Source: Rhodospirillaceae bacterium
GTDB lineage: Bacteria > Pseudomonadota > Alphaproteobacteria > MPNO01 > UBA2964
DNA length: 34,511 nucleotides
Assembly (NCBI GenBank): GCA_002709075.1
Contig: PAPV01000011.1
Coordinates: 1-34,511, forward strand
Direction of reading: 5' to 3'
This document shows positions 1 to 10,700 of the stretch, piece after piece. The notes beneath the pieces were generated by a model, which saw only the letters and a program-made list of their open reading frames with translations, had not been told where the DNA came from and searched no databases. How positions within the stretch are numbered: the stretch's first letter is position 1; each line of letters begins with the position of its first letter. A program made the translations under genes and the position numbers.

Positions 1-74
1 GAGTGTAGCTCAACTGGCAGAGCACCGGTCTCCAAAACCGGGGGTTGGGGGTTCGAGTCCCTCCACTCCTGCCA
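1..74 (+). tRNA. trnW: tRNA-Trp (anticodon CCA), 5' end cut by the window edge
   Basis: The anticodon stem at 25-29/37-41 encloses a 7-base loop with anticodon CCA at 32-34. The T loop (TTCGAGT) is closed by a 5-bp stem with one G-T pair. The 3' acceptor strand is followed by discriminator G71 and an encoded CCA at 72-74. Pairing of the 3' acceptor strand requires two more 5' bases (AG) just outside the window, so only those two are missing. A tRNA-Trp directly before secE is a usual arrangement in alphaproteobacteria, often with a tuf copy before it; that copy cannot be seen here. Confidence 0.96.
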
Positions 75-109
75 AATTGTAGTAAAATACCCCAAGGGTT
101 GTTAGAGTA

Positions 110-307
110 ATGGCAAAAATAAATCCAGTTCAGTTTCTACAGGAGGTAAAGCGCGAGGTAGCAAAAGTTAGTTGGCCTTCTCGCAAGGAAACTACTATTT
201 CAACTGTTATGGTGTTTGTTTTTGTAACAATCGCAGCAATTTTCTTTTTTCTTGTTGATCAGGGTCTCGCGCTACTTGTCAGACTTGTTTTGGGAATAGG
301 GAGCTAA
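110..307 (+). CDS. secE: Preprotein translocase subunit SecE
   Basis: A 65-residue protein of the short, single-span SecE type. An amphipathic N-terminal segment carries the family signature around [17 protein letters not shown] (residues 12-28), and one hydrophobic membrane span covers about residues 33-60. SecE clamps SecY in the inner-membrane SecYEG channel. It lies 35 bases after tRNA-Trp and 2 bases before nusG, the standard secE-nusG pair. The ATG at 110 is preceded by a weak purine-rich sequence (TTAGAG). The SecY partner is encoded about 25 kb downstream in the same window. Confidence 0.97.
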   Translation: MAKINPVQFLQEVKREVAKVSWPSRKETTISTVMVFVFVTIAAIFFFLVDQGLALLVRLVLGIGS

Positions 308-309
308 GA

Positions 310-840
310 ATGTCGGCAAGGTGGTATGTGGTTCACGTTTATTCTGGGTTTGAAAATAAAGTTGCTCAATCTGTAAGGGAACAGGTAAAAAAGAATGGCA
401 TGGAACAATTGATAAAAGATGTTCAAGTGCCGACTGAAGAAGTTGTTCAAGTCCGACGGGGGGCGAAGGTCAATTCGGAACGAAAATTTTTTCCTGGTTA
501 TGTGCTCGTGAAGATGGAAATGGAAGACGAAGCGTGGCATCTCATAAAGGATACGCCTAAAGTTACCGGGTTTTTGGGTAGTGGAGGTAAGCCATCACCA
601 ATATCAAATTCTGAGGCAGAACGCATAATGCACCAGGTTCAAGAGGGTATTGATCGACCAAAGCCGATGATAGTGTTCGAAGTGGGGGAGCAGGTCAGGG
701 TATCTGATGGCCCATTCAGTTCTTTTAATGGTTTAGTGGAAGAGGTGGACGAAGAGAAAGCAAGACTGAAAGTTGCCGTTTCAATTTTTGGTAGGGCGAC
801 GCCCGTTGAACTGGAATATTCACAGGTTGAAAAACTATGA
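310..840 (+). CDS. nusG: Transcription termination/antitermination factor NusG
   Basis: A 176-residue protein with the NusG N-terminal domain (about residues 3-115, including the conserved FFPGYV at 60-65) and a C-terminal KOW domain (about 124-150, with the VRVSDGPF segment). NusG binds the clamp of RNA polymerase, suppresses pausing, and links polymerase to Rho or to the ribosome through S10, which is also encoded in this window. The start is 2 bases after the secE stop, with GGGAGCTAAG acting as ribosome-binding sequence. Length and domain order are normal for the family. Confidence 0.98.
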   Translation: MSARWYVVHVYSGFENKVAQSVREQVKKNGMEQLIKDVQVPTEEVVQVRRGAKVNSERKFFPGYVLVKMEMEDEAWHLIKDTPKVTGFLGSGGKPSPISNSEAERIMHQVQEGIDRPKPMIVFEVGEQVRVSDGPFSSFNGLVEEVDEEKARLKVAVSIFGRATPVELEYSQVEKL

Positions 841-860
841 GAGCAAATAGATTTAATGTT

Positions 861-899
861 CGTGGGAGGTCTGTCATGGCCGGATCACGACCTTGGAAG
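861..899 (+). promoter_or_regulatory. Possible leader hairpin before rplK
   Basis: In the 73-base nusG-rplK gap, AGGTC (867-871) pairs with GACCT (889-893), extended by a G-T pair. In E. coli, L1 represses its operon by binding upstream of rplK, so this is the logical place for an L1 operator. I did not identify the L1 recognition motif itself, so the role is inferred. Confidence 0.35.
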
Positions 900-913
900 G
901 GGCTGAGGTAATA

Positions 914-1345
914 ATGGCAAAAAAAGTTGAGGGTTATGTCAAATTGCAAGTGCCTGCTGGTGAGGCAAATCCCTCGCCTCCAATTGGCCCAGCTTTAGGG
1001 CAGGCTGGATTAAACATTATGGAATTTTGTAAGTCTTTCAATGCGGAAACGCAGAATCAGCAACCTGGAACTCCTATACCAACAGTAATAACGGTTTTTG
1101 CAGATAAAAGTTTTTCCTTTGAGACAAAAACCCCGCCTGCATCCTATTTCATCCAACAAGCTGCTGGTGTTAAAAAGGGATCTGGGGAAGCTGGCCGTTC
1201 TGTAGCTGGATCAGTGACAATGGATCAGCTGCGTGAAATTGCGGAAAAGAAAATGACAGATCTTAATGCTTACGACTTGGAATCTGCCAGCAAGCAATTG
1301 GCTGGTTCTGCTCGTTCGATGGGCATTGAGGTGACGGGAGAGTAG
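914..1345 (+). CDS. rplK: 50S ribosomal protein L11
   Basis: A 143-residue L11. The N-terminal domain carries the proline-rich [14 protein letters not shown] motif of the thiostrepton/GTPase-centre protein, and the C-terminal domain binds the 23S rRNA GTPase-associated region. The reading frame is open further upstream to 893, but the ATG at 914 has GAGGT at 905-909 and gives the usual [12 protein letters not shown] beginning and family length. L11 helps stimulate elongation-factor GTPases and, in other bacteria, RelA. It ends one base before the rplA start, so the two are likely translationally coupled. Confidence 0.97.
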   Translation: MAKKVEGYVKLQVPAGEANPSPPIGPALGQAGLNIMEFCKSFNAETQNQQPGTPIPTVITVFADKSFSFETKTPPASYFIQQAAGVKKGSGEAGRSVAGSVTMDQLREIAEKKMTDLNAYDLESASKQLAGSARSMGIEVTGE

Positions 1346-1346
1346 G

Positions 1347-2057
1347 ATGGGTATTGGAAAAAGAATGAAAAAAATTAGTGAGTTGGTCAACCGCGAGGCA
1401 ACCTATAGACTTACCGATGCGGTGAAATTAGTTAAGCAGAATGCAACTGCAAAATTTGATGAGACCATTGAGGTTGCTATGAATCTTGGAGTTGATCCTC
1501 GGCATGCCGATCAAATGGTAAGGGGAGTGGTGAATTTGCCGCATGGAACCGGCAAAACTGTGCGTGTTGCTGTTTTTGCAAGGGGTGAAAAAGCAAAGGA
1601 GGCAAAAGCCGCTAGTGCCGACGTTGTCGGAGCCGAGGACTTAGCAAAGGAAGTTGAAGCTGGAAACATTAATTTTGATCGTTGCGTTGCAACTCCGGAT
1701 ATGATGCCAATTGTTGGTAAACTTGGTAAGGTTCTTGGCCCTCGAGGTTTAATGCCAAACCCCAAGTTAGGCACTGTGACACAAAATGTGTCTGAAGCAA
1801 TTAAGGGTGTTAAAAGTGGACAGGTGGAGTTTCGAGTTGAAAAAGCTGGTTTGATACATTCAGGTGTAGGAAAAGCAAGTTTTGACGCAAATGCCCTCGC
1901 TGAAAACGTGACCGCCCTGGTGGGGGCTGTGAATTCAGCGAAGCCAAGTGGAGCGAAGGGAACATACATACGACGAATTACCATAAGTTCAACAATGGGG
2001 GTTGGCGTTAAGTTAGATGTGGCCACGGCATTATCTTCGGAGGAGCGTGGTCCGTAA
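1347..2057 (+). CDS. rplA: 50S ribosomal protein L1
   Basis: A 236-residue L1, normal length for the family. The conserved block around residues 127-145 ([20 protein letters not shown]) identifies it. L1 forms the mobile stalk at the tRNA exit site and in well-studied bacteria represses its own rplK-rplA mRNA. The ATG at 1347 follows GGGAGAGTAGG. The gene is followed by the structured leader of rplJ. Confidence 0.98.
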   Translation: MGIGKRMKKISELVNREATYRLTDAVKLVKQNATAKFDETIEVAMNLGVDPRHADQMVRGVVNLPHGTGKTVRVAVFARGEKAKEAKAASADVVGAEDLAKEVEAGNINFDRCVATPDMMPIVGKLGKVLGPRGLMPNPKLGTVTQNVSEAIKGVKSGQVEFRVEKAGLIHSGVGKASFDANALAENVTALVGAVNSAKPSGAKGTYIRRITISSTMGVGVKLDVATALSSEERGP

Positions 2058-2099
2058 TTTATATATACTGCGTGCGTGGATGCGGGCGCGGTTTTGAGC

Positions 2100-2330
2100 G
2101 GGTCGGATTATTTCCGATCCAAACCTGTCCAAGACTACAGGTGTCCTTCGACAAGGGCATAATTGGGAGACCGACCTGTACAGACAGTGCTACAACAGGT
2201 GTTTCGAAGCGTGCTGGTAAAAAGGGCGTTAAGCGTTGTTAGGACTTCTGGGGCAGAAAATCCGGTTCCGTTGGATGTGCTTGCGGGACCATTAAACAGG
2301 GGACTTGTTTCTTGTAGGGACGCCCCACAA
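2100..2330 (+). promoter_or_regulatory. Structured leader upstream of rplJ (probable L10 autoregulatory leader)
   Basis: The 289-base gap between rplA and rplJ contains no convincing gene but several hairpins: 2100-2107/2113-2120 (8 bp, one G-T pair, 5-base loop); ACCTGT 2123-2128 with ACAGGT 2137-2142; the same two hexamers again at 2174-2179 and 2195-2200; and a hairpin at 2312-2330 (TTGT and GGG paired with CCC and ACAA) just before the ribosome-binding site. In many bacteria the L10-(L12)4 complex binds the leader at this exact place to repress rplJ-rplL. Position and structure support that role. I could not run a covariance model. Confidence 0.65.
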
Positions 2331-2346
2331 CGCAAGGAGACTTTGC

Positions 2347-2865
2347 TTGGATCGATTACAAAAAGAAGACTTGGTTGGTAATTTGAAGGATATATTCAGT
2401 ACAGCAAATCTGGTTGTTGTAACGAGACCGGTTGGATTAACAGTTGCCGAATCTACTGATTTGCGCACTAAAATGCGGGATGCTGGTGCCTTGTTCAGGG
2501 TTACAAAAAATCGTATCACTCGACTTGCTCTAGCAGGAACAACATTTGAGCCGTTGTCAGACCTGTTTTCCGGTCCAACCGCTATTGCTTATTCGGACGA
2601 CCCTATTACGGCAGCTAAAGTGGCTGTGAAATATGCTGGTGAAAATGACAAGCTTCAGATTGTTGGAGGAGGCCTTTATGACCAAATTTTGGACTCGGAA
2701 GGAATAGCAAATCTCGCTAAATTGCCATCTTTGGATGAACTTCGGGGCAAACTCGTCGGTTTAATAAGCACACCAGCAACCCGTATTGCAGGAGTGATGC
2801 AAGCGCCGGGTGGTCAACTCGCAAGGGTTTTGCAAGCGCGAGTTATCCGAGATAAGGCGGCTTGA
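2347..2865 (+). CDS. rplJ: 50S ribosomal protein L10, TTG start
   Basis: A 172-residue L10, the usual length. The frame is open from 2305, but the TTG at 2347 sits 6 bases after a strong AAGGAGA (2334-2340) and gives the family-typical beginning MDRLQKEDLV; upstream in-frame residues look unlike any L10. The N-terminal domain binds 23S rRNA with L11, and the C-terminal helix is the platform for L7/L12 dimers, encoded by the next gene. L10 together with L7/L12 probably represses this mRNA through the leader just upstream. Confidence 0.96.
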   Translation: MDRLQKEDLVGNLKDIFSTANLVVVTRPVGLTVAESTDLRTKMRDAGALFRVTKNRITRLALAGTTFEPLSDLFSGPTAIAYSDDPITAAKVAVKYAGENDKLQIVGGGLYDQILDSEGIANLAKLPSLDELRGKLVGLISTPATRIAGVMQAPGGQLARVLQARVIRDKAA

Positions 2866-2911
2866 GTGCAAGGTTTTAAATTAAACAGTTGAAATTTAAG
2901 GAAAAAAGAAA

Positions 2912-3292
2912 ATGGCAGATCTTGAAAAAATTGTTGAGGAATTATCTTCGCTTACAGTTCTTGAGGCGGCAGATTTAAGTAATATGCTTGAAGAAAAGTG
3001 GGGGGTTTCCGCGGCTGCGCCGGTTGCTGTCGCGGCACCCGGTGCTGCAGATGTAGCGGGTGGTGAGGCTGTTGCAGAAAAAGATGAGTTCGATGTAGTC
3101 CTTACGGGGTTTGGTGACAAAAAAATCAACGTAATCAAGGAAGTTCGCGGCATAACCGGGCTTGGCTTGAAAGAGGCTAAAGATCTCGTTGAAGGTGTGC
3201 CCAAATCACTTAAGGAAGGAATTTCGAAGGATGAGGCGAATGAGATAAAGACCAAACTCGAGGATGCTGGCGCCACTGTAGAGGTCAAATAG
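2912..3292 (+). CDS. rplL: 50S ribosomal protein L7/L12
   Basis: A 126-residue L7/L12. The N-terminal dimerization domain spans about residues 1-33, an Ala/Gly/Val-rich hinge about 34-52, and the C-terminal factor-binding domain the remainder, with the conserved KINVIKEVR and [12 protein letters not shown] segments. It forms the flexible ribosomal stalk that recruits EF-Tu and EF-G, both encoded in this window. The ATG at 2912 follows AAGGAAAAAAG. It comes 46 bases after rplJ, in the usual order. Confidence 0.98.
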   Translation: MADLEKIVEELSSLTVLEAADLSNMLEEKWGVSAAAPVAVAAPGAADVAGGEAVAEKDEFDVVLTGFGDKKINVIKEVRGITGLGLKEAKDLVEGVPKSLKEGISKDEANEIKTKLEDAGATVEVK

Positions 3293-3378
3293 TGAACCAG
3301 CAGAGATTAACCATTACACGATTTTCGAAAGTGGATCTAATTTGATCTGGCATATTAGTTAATCGGTAGTAGTTTTTA

Positions 3379-3405
3379 GGGAATGGAAACATACAAACCA
3401 TTCCT
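3379..3405 (+). promoter_or_regulatory. Hairpin in the rplL-rpoB gap
   Basis: GGAATGG (3380-3386) pairs perfectly with CCATTCC (3398-3404) around an 11-base loop, with one extra G-T pair. No T run follows, so it is not a standard terminator. In E. coli the rplL-rpoB gap holds an attenuator and an RNase III processing site that set the ratio of stalk protein to polymerase; this hairpin is a candidate for a similar role. The rest of the 161-base gap shows nothing I can name. Confidence 0.4.
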
Positions 3406-3453
3406 CAAACAAAATTTATTTGATAATCGCACTTAGGGATTAAAGAGGTATTA

Positions 3454-6400
3454 ATGGCTACTAAGTCCTTCACCCAGCGTAAACGCATTCGGAAAAATTT
3501 TGGACGCATCAGAGAAGTTGCACCCATGCCGAATCTGATCGAAGTTCAAAAAGCTTCTTATGATAATTTTTTACAGATCAGAACACCCGTAGAGAACAGA
3601 ACCAATACTGGCCTGCAAGCAGTATTCGAGTCCGTTTTTCCAATTCGTGATTTTTCGGAAAACGGAACGTTAGAGTTTGTTAAGTACGAGCTAGAACAAC
3701 CAAAATACGACGTTGAAGAATGCCAACAACGCGGTATGACGTACGCTGCACCGCTGAAGTTAACCCTTCGATTGGTGGTATTTGATGTGGATGAAGATAC
3801 TGGGGCCCGCTCAATACGTGACATAAAAGAGCAAGATGTGTATATGGGTGATATGCCCTTAATGACAGGTAATGGTACATTTGTGGTGAATGGCACAGAG
3901 CGTGTTATTGTATCTCAAATGCATCGCTCCCCTGGGGTTTTCTTTGATCATGACCGCGGTAAAACTCATTCCTCCGGGAAGCTTTTGTTTTATGCGCGGG
4001 TGATACCTTATCGTGGCTCATGGCTTGATTTTGAATTCGATGCAAAAGATCTTGTATATGTCCGTATAGATCGCCGCCGCAAGCTGCCGGTTACCACTTT
4101 GCTTATGGCGTTAGATTCGGTTGAAACCAAAGCTGAGCGGGATAAACGCGGTGCGAATGGAGAAGTTGTTCCCGCGGAAGAAGCTGTCGGGATGACATCC
4201 GAGGAAATTTTGGGATATTTTTATGATCAAGTTACTTTCAGCAGGATAAAAAAGGGTTGGAAAGTTCCTTTTAACCCGGAATCATACCGTGGTGTCCGTC
4301 TTACTAAAGATTTAGTTGATGCAAAGGATGGTAAAGTAGTTGCGGAAGAAGGTACTCGCATTACTCCCCGGGTTGGTCGAAACCTAGCTGAGGGTGGTTT
4401 GAAGGAGCAATTATTGACCGATGAAGATTTGGTTGGTCGCTATCTTGCTGAGGATATAGTTAACCTAGAGACCGGTGTAATCTATGCCGAAGCAGGTGAT
4501 GAATTAATCTTTGAATTTGACAAGGAAGGCCAGATAACTGGTGGTTCTTTAAAAGAATTGATTGACTCTGGTGTGGAAGAAATTCGCACCTTAGCCATTG
4601 GTGATAGCGCAAGTGGTCCTTATATTCGCAACACTCTTACCGTGGATAAGAATAATTCTAGGGTGGACGCATTGATGGATATTTACCGCGTGATGCGACC
4701 CGGGGAGCCGCCGACGCCTGATACGGCTGAGTCAATGTTTAATGGTCTGTTTTTCGATAGCGAAAGATACGATTTGTCGTCTGTAGGTCGGGTAAAAATG
4801 AATGCTCGCCTCGGAGAGGAAACCGCGGACTCGCTTCGTGTTTTGAGAAAAGAAGATATTTTAGCCGTAATAAAAATTATGGTCGATTTGAAGGATGGGA
4901 AGGGTGACATTGATGATATTGATCATTTAGGTAATCGACGAGTGCGCTCAGTTGGTGAGTTAATGGAAAATCAGTATCGGGTTGGTTTGTTGAGGATGGA
5001 GCGTGCTATTAGAGAGAGAATGGGCTCAGTAGAACTAGACTCAGTTATGCCTCAAGACCTTATCAACGCAAAACCAGCTGCTGCTGCAGTACGTGAATTT
5101 TTTGGTTCTTCGCAATTGTCTCAATTTATGGATCAAACCAATCCCCTTAGTGAGATTACTCATAAACGTCGCCTCTCGGCTTTAGGGCCGGGCGGCCTAA
5201 CTCGGGAGAGAGCAGGCTTTGAAGTAAGGGATGTGCATCCCACGCACTACGGCCGTATTTGTCCAATTGAAACGCCGGAGGGGCCAAACATTGGATTAAT
5301 AAATTCGCTTGCAACATATGCTAGAGTAAATCAGTACGGGTTTATTGAGACACCTTATCGCATGGTTAAAGAAGGAAAGGTTGTTGATGAGGTTGTTTAT
5401 CTCTCTGCGATTGAAGAAGGGCGGTATACTATTGCTCAGGCTAATGCTCCTTTAGACAAAAATGGAAAATTGCTTGAGGAATTGGTGAGTTGTCGCTCAC
5501 ACGGCGAATTTATGGTTGCTCGTCCTCAAGATATAGAATACATGGACGTCTCCCCAAAGCAGCTTGTTTCCGTGGCTTCAGCGCTAATTCCTTTTCTTGA
5601 AAATGATGATGCTAACCGCGCATTGATGGGGTCCAACATGATGCGCCAAGCTGTTCCACTTGTGCGGGCAGAGGCACCTTTGGTTGGTACTGGTATGGAA
5701 GAGACTGTTGCCCGGGGCTCAGGCGCTGCCATAGTTGCTCGACGCACTGGGGTTGTGGATCAAATAGATGGAACACGTATTGTTATCAGAGCTACAGAAG
5801 AAAAAGAATTGTCGGCGCCGGGTGTCGATATCTATACACTTCGTAAATTCCAGAGATCAAATCAAAACACATGCATAAACCAGCGCCCTCTCGTGAAAGT
5901 TGGCGACAACGTTGTGGCCGGCGATATTATTGCCGATGGGCCGTCAACCGAATTAGGTGAACTAGCTTTAGGCCGTAACGTGCTAGTAGCATTTATGGCT
6001 TGGAATGGATACAATTTTGAAGACTCAATCCTCATATCGGAGAGGATCGCTCGAGATGATGTTTTTACTTCAATTCATATTGAAGAATTTGAAATCATGG
6101 CTCGGGATACGAAATTGGGCCAAGAAGAAATTACGCGTGATATTCCAAACGTGGGCGAGGAAGCTCTAAAGAATCTTGATGAGGCCGGGATCGTCTACAT
6201 TGGGGCAGAAGTTGGACCCGGTGATGTTCTTGTGGGGAAAGTAACGCCAAAGGGTGAGAGCCCAATGACGCCAGAAGAAAAGCTTCTGAGGGCTATATTT
6301 GGTGAAAAAGCGTCTGATGTTCGGGATACGTCACTGCGTTTGCCACCTGGTGGAACTGGTACAATTGTTGAAGTGAGGGTGTTTTCAAGACGCGGCGTAG

Positions 6401-7659
6401 ATAAAGATGAACGAACTCTTGCAATTGAGCGCGAAGAGATTGAGCGTCTTGCCAAGGATCGCGATGATGAACTAGCCATACTTGAGCGGAGTTTTGGTCA
6501 ACGTTTGACTGATTTGTTAATAAATCAAATTATCTTAAGTGGTCCTAAAGGGGCTAAAGAAAGTGGACGAATTACGCAAAGCATCGTTGATGATTTAACT
6601 CCTCGACAGATGAGTCAGTTTGTTGTCAAAAATGATAAAATCATGGCTAACATTGAAGTTACACGCAAACAATTTCAGGAAAGTGAACAACGTTTGCAGG
6701 CACGATTTGAGGATAAAGTTGACAAGGTTGAAGGCGGAGATGAACTCCCTCCGGGAGTGATGAAAATGGTGAAGGTTTTTGTTGCTGTCAAGCGAAAGCT
6801 TCAACCCGGAGATAAGATGGCAGGACGTCATGGAAATAAAGGAGTGATTTCCCGTATTGTTCCAATGGAAGACATGCCTTATTTGGAAGATGGCACTCCT
6901 GTGGATGTAGTGCTAAATCCACTTGGTGTTCCATCTCGGATGAATGTAGGGCAAATTTTAGAAACCCATTTGGGTTGGGCATCTGCTGGCCTTGGTCGTC
7001 AAATTGGAAGTATGATTGATAAGGTGGTGCAAGATGGAAAGCTTAATAATTTGCGCAACCTGTTGAAAACAGTTTATGGGAAGGATGTTGCTGAGAGTGA
7101 CATAAAGAATTTAACGGATGAGGCTCTTTTAGAGTTATCCGGAAACCTTAGGCCTGGAGTTCCGATGGCAACTCCTGTTTTTGACGGAGCACGAGAGCCA
7201 GATATTAATGAAATGCTGGATCTTGCGGGGGTTAATATTGCGGGTCAGGAAATTCTCACAGATGGTCGAACCGGTGAAAAGTTCGATCGCGCAGTGACTG
7301 TAGGATATATCTACATGCTCAAACTTCATCATCTTGTTGATGATAAAATACATGCTCGGTCAATCGGCCCATATAGCTTGGTAACTCAACAACCACTTGG
7401 AGGCAAAGCGCAGTTTGGTGGGCAGAGGTTTGGAGAGATGGAAGTTTGGGCTTTGGAGGCATATGGAGCCGCCTACACTCTTCAAGAAATGCTCACGGTG
7501 AAATCAGATGATGTGTCTGGTCGGACGAAGGTCTATGAAGCAATTGTTCGAGGCGATGATACATTTGAAGCTGGAATACCAGAGTCATTTAACGTTCTTA
7601 TCAAGGAATTGAAATCTCTGGGACTTAATGTCGAATTAGAGAATCAAGACGTACAGTAG
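3454..7659 (+). CDS. rpoB: DNA-directed RNA polymerase subunit beta
   Basis: A 1401-residue beta subunit, slightly longer than the E. coli protein, as is common in alphaproteobacteria. The rifampicin region starts at F550; Q557, D560, H570 and S575 correspond to E. coli Q513, D516, H526 and S531, all in the sensitive state. Late conserved blocks such as [11 protein letters not shown] (basic active-site segment) and [21 protein letters not shown] near the C-terminus are intact. The ATG at 3454 follows AAAGAGGT. Beta forms one side of the active-site cleft with beta' from the next gene. Confidence 0.99.
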   Translation: MATKSFTQRKRIRKNFGRIREVAPMPNLIEVQKASYDNFLQIRTPVENRTNTGLQAVFESVFPIRDFSENGTLEFVKYELEQPKYDVEECQQRGMTYAAPLKLTLRLVVFDVDEDTGARSIRDIKEQDVYMGDMPLMTGNGTFVVNGTERVIVSQMHRSPGVFFDHDRGKTHSSGKLLFYARVIPYRGSWLDFEFDAKDLVYVRIDRRRKLPVTTLLMALDSVETKAERDKRGANGEVVPAEEAVGMTSEEILGYFYDQVTFSRIKKGWKVPFNPESYRGVRLTKDLVDAKDGKVVAEEGTRITPRVGRNLAEGGLKEQLLTDEDLVGRYLAEDIVNLETGVIYAEAGDELIFEFDKEGQITGGSLKELIDSGVEEIRTLAIGDSASGPYIRNTLTVDKNNSRVDALMDIYRVMRPGEPPTPDTAESMFNGLFFDSERYDLSSVGRVKMNARLGEETADSLRVLRKEDILAVIKIMVDLKDGKGDIDDIDHLGNRRVRSVGELMENQYRVGLLRMERAIRERMGSVELDSVMPQDLINAKPAAAAVREFFGSSQLSQFMDQTNPLSEITHKRRLSALGPGGLTRERAGFEVRDVHPTHYGRICPIETPEGPNIGLINSLATYARVNQYGFIETPYRMVKEGKVVDEVVYLSAIEEGRYTIAQANAPLDKNGKLLEELVSCRSHGEFMVARPQDIEYMDVSPKQLVSVASALIPFLENDDANRALMGSNMMRQAVPLVRAEAPLVGTGMEETVARGSGAAIVARRTGVVDQIDGTRIVIRATEEKELSAPGVDIYTLRKFQRSNQNTCINQRPLVKVGDNVVAGDIIADGPSTELGELALGRNVLVAFMAWNGYNFEDSILISERIARDDVFTSIHIEEFEIMARDTKLGQEEITRDIPNVGEEALKNLDEAGIVYIGAEVGPGDVLVGKVTPKGESPMTPEEKLLRAIFGEKASDVRDTSLRLPPGGTGTIVEVRVFSRRGVDKDERTLAIEREEIERLAKDRDDELAILERSFGQRLTDLLINQIILSGPKGAKESGRITQSIVDDLTPRQMSQFVVKNDKIMANIEVTRKQFQESEQRLQARFEDKVDKVEGGDELPPGVMKMVKVFVAVKRKLQPGDKMAGRHGNKGVISRIVPMEDMPYLEDGTPVDVVLNPLGVPSRMNVGQILETHLGWASAGLGRQIGSMIDKVVQDGKLNNLRNLLKTVYGKDVAESDIKNLTDEALLELSGNLRPGVPMATPVFDGAREPDINEMLDLAGVNIAGQEILTDGRTGEKFDRAVTVGYIYMLKLHHLVDDKIHARSIGPYSLVTQQPLGGKAQFGGQRFGEMEVWALEAYGAAYTLQEMLTVKSDDVSGRTKVYEAIVRGDDTFEAGIPESFNVLIKELKSLGLNVELENQDVQ

Positions 7660-7672
7660 TAAAAAAGCAGCG

Positions 7673-7690
7673 AATAAACCAAGGTTTATT
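7673..7690 (+). promoter_or_regulatory. Perfect dyad in the rpoB-rpoC gap
   Basis: AATAAACC and GGTTTATT form an 8-base perfect inverted repeat separated by only two bases. As RNA it could form a 6-7 bp stem with a 4-6 base loop. It has no T run and lies between two genes that must be expressed together, so termination is unlikely; processing or mRNA protection is possible. It could also be chance. Confidence 0.3.
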
Positions 7691-7744
7691 TGTGCGGTGC
7701 AACAATACATGGGTCTGAGCGGTCCATTAACCAGGAGTGGTTAA

Positions 7745-10700
7745 ATGAATGAATTGACAAATATTTTTGGGCAAGTCAGTGCAAATGAGACATTTGATCA
7801 GATACGGATCTCAATAGCGAGCCCGGAACGAATTCGATCTTGGTCTTTTGGAGAGATTAAGAAACCAGAGACTATAAACTACAGAACGTTCAAGCCGGAG
7901 AGAGATGGGCTTTTTTGCGCCAGGATATTTGGTCCTATAAAGGATTATGAGTGTCTTTGCGGTAAATATAAGCGCATGAAATTTCGTGGTATTATATGCG
8001 AAAAATGTGGTGTTGAGGTTACCCTTAGTAAGGTTCGTAGAGAACGTATGGGGCATATTGAACTCGCGTCTCCGGTGGCTCACATTTGGTTCCTTAAGTC
8101 TCTTCCAAGTAGAATAGGCCTTTTGGTTGACATGAAATTAAAAGATATTGAACGCATTCTTTATTTTGAAAATTATGTTGTGGTCGACCCGGGTATGACA
8201 ACTCTGGAAGAGCGTCAGTTGCTGACAGAGGACGAGTATCTCGATGCTCAAGACGAACACGGTGAAGATAATTTTACCGCAATGATCGGCGCAGAAGCAT
8301 TGCAGAAGATTATGTCAGAAATTAACCTTGAAGAAGAACTTGAGGAGGTAAGAACCGAATTTAGAGAAACGGGTTCAGAAGCAAATCGCAAGAAATTAGT
8401 AAAGCGACTTAAACTTATCGAAGCATTTATCGAGTCTGGGGCTCGTCCCGAGTGGATGATACTTGAGGTTGTTCCCGTCATCCCACCAGAATTGCGTCCA
8501 TTGGTTCCTTTAGACGGTGGGAGGTTTGCGACATCTGATCTTAATGATCTTTACCGTAGGGTTATAAACCGAAACAATCGTTTAAAGCGCCTGATGGAAC
8601 TTCGTGCGCCGGATATCATCGTTCGGAATGAAAAACGAATGCTACAGGAGTCAGTGGATGCTCTATTTGATAATGGGAGACGCGGCAGGGTTATTACCGG
8701 GGCAAACAAACGCCCGTTAAAATCTCTTTCCGATATGCTCAAGGGGAAGCAGGGACGTTTTCGTCAAAACCTTCTTGGAAAACGTGTCGATTACTCTGGT
8801 CGTTCAGTTATCGTTGTTGGACCGGAACTATTGCTGCATCAGTGTGGACTTCCAAAAAAGATGGCATTGGAACTCTTTAAGCCCTTTATATACTCTAAGC
8901 TTGAGCTCTACGGCATGGCGGGAACCATTAAAGCTGCAAAAAGATTGGTAGAAAAAGAGCGTCCGGAGGTATGGGATATTCTTGAAGAAGTAATAAGAGA
9001 GCACCCAGTGATGCTCAACCGTGCCCCCACACTTCACAGGCTCGGAATACAGGCATTTGAGCCAGTGCTTGTAGAGGGCAAGGCAATACAACTTCATCCT
9101 TTAGTTTGCACTGCATTTAATGCTGATTTCGATGGAGATCAAATGGCGGTTCACGTTCCGCTCTCTTTGGATGCGCAACTCGAGGCGCGTGTTTTGATGA
9201 TGTCTACTAATAACATACTCAGTCCTTCTAATGGGAAACCTATAATAGTTCCTTCCCAAGACATTGTTTTAGGTCTGTATTATATGACCTTGGAACGTGA
9301 CGGCGAACCAGGCGAAGGTATGGTTTTCGGTTCATTGGGTGAGCTTGATGCTGCATTGGACTCTGGAGCAGTAACGCTCCATGCCAAGGTTCAGGTGCGG
9401 ATGAATACGGTAGACCAAAACAATGAACCAATTCGGCGTCGAATTGAAACCACACCGGGGCGAGCAAAAGTTATCGATTTGGTGCCCAAAATGTCCAGCA
9501 TTGATATGGAAATTTGCAATCGTCTGTTGACCAAAAGAGAAATTTCGGATGCGATTGACACTGTTTATCGTCATTGTGGCCAAAAAGCGACAGTTTTGTT
9601 TGCTGATCATGTAATGGCGTTGGGCTTTCGACAAGCCTGTTTATCGGGAATATCTTTCGGTAAGGATGATTTAATTGTCCCTGACGCCAAAGTGCCATTA
9701 GTGGCGGCCGCTCAAGATAAAGTTAAAGAATATGAGCAGCAATATTTTGATGGCTTAATTACGCAAGGGGAAAAGTACAATAAAGTTGTTGATGTTTGGT
9801 CAGAATGTACCGATCAAGTAGCTGACGAAATGATGAAAGAAATTTCTTCTACCTCAGTTGGAGATCATATTAATTCAGTATTCATGATGGCTGATTCTGG
9901 TGCTCGCGGTTCAGCAGCGCAAATGAAACAACTGGCTGGAATGCGAGGGTTAATGGCCAAGCCATCGGGCGAGATAATTGAAACCCCTATCATTTCAAAT
10001 TTTAAAGAAGGGTTAACTGTTCTGGAATATTTCAATTCATCACATGGTGCGCGTAAAGGCCTTGCAGATACAGCACTCAAAACAGCAAATTCTGGTTATT
10101 TAACCCGTCGCCTCGTGGACGTTGCTCAAGATTGTACAATTGTTGAGGAAGATTGCGGCAGTAAACGTGGTTTAAGTGTTAAAAGTGTAATGGAAGGTGG
10201 AGAAATTATTGAACCGCTTTCCGAGAGAATCCTTGGGCGTTTCGCCGCTGATGATATTATCGATCCGATCGGGGGAAAAACTTTGTTATCCCGCGGCCAC
10301 ATGATCGAAGAAGAGCACCTAAGCATGATTGAGGAGGCCGGGGTTGAAGAGGTGATGATACGGTCTGTATTAACCTGCGACACAAAAGGCGGTGTCTGCG
10401 GAAAATGCTACGGACGAGATCTTGCCAGGGGTACAACCGTCAACATTGGTGAGGCTGTTGGTATTATTGCGGCTCAGTCTATCGGAGAGCCCGGTACTCA
10501 ATTAACCATGCGTACTTTTCACATCGGGGGTGCGGCACAACGAGGAACTGAACAGTCTAGTATTGAGGCGGATTTCTCTGGAAAAATAGAAATCCGAAAT
10601 CGTAACGTTGTAAAAAATCCTGATGGTGCGTTGCTAGTGATGGCGCGGAATACTGAGATCGTGCTGATAGATGAGTCAGATCGCGAGAGGGCTGTTTATA

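Noticed and set aside
1511-2026. 171-codon minus-strand frame inside rplA
   Set aside because: It is the reverse shadow of a certain L1 gene, and its composition is that of an antisense frame.
2064-2069. TATACT as a separate rplJ promoter
   Set aside because: No acceptable -35 lies 16-18 bases upstream, so the match alone is too weak.
2163-2381. 72-codon frame in the rplJ leader
   Set aside because: It has no recognisable family, lacks a good ribosome-binding site, and overlaps the hairpins and the real rplJ start.
5101-5178. Rifampicin-resistance change in rpoB
   Set aside because: Q557, D560, H570 and S575 are all the sensitive-type residues.
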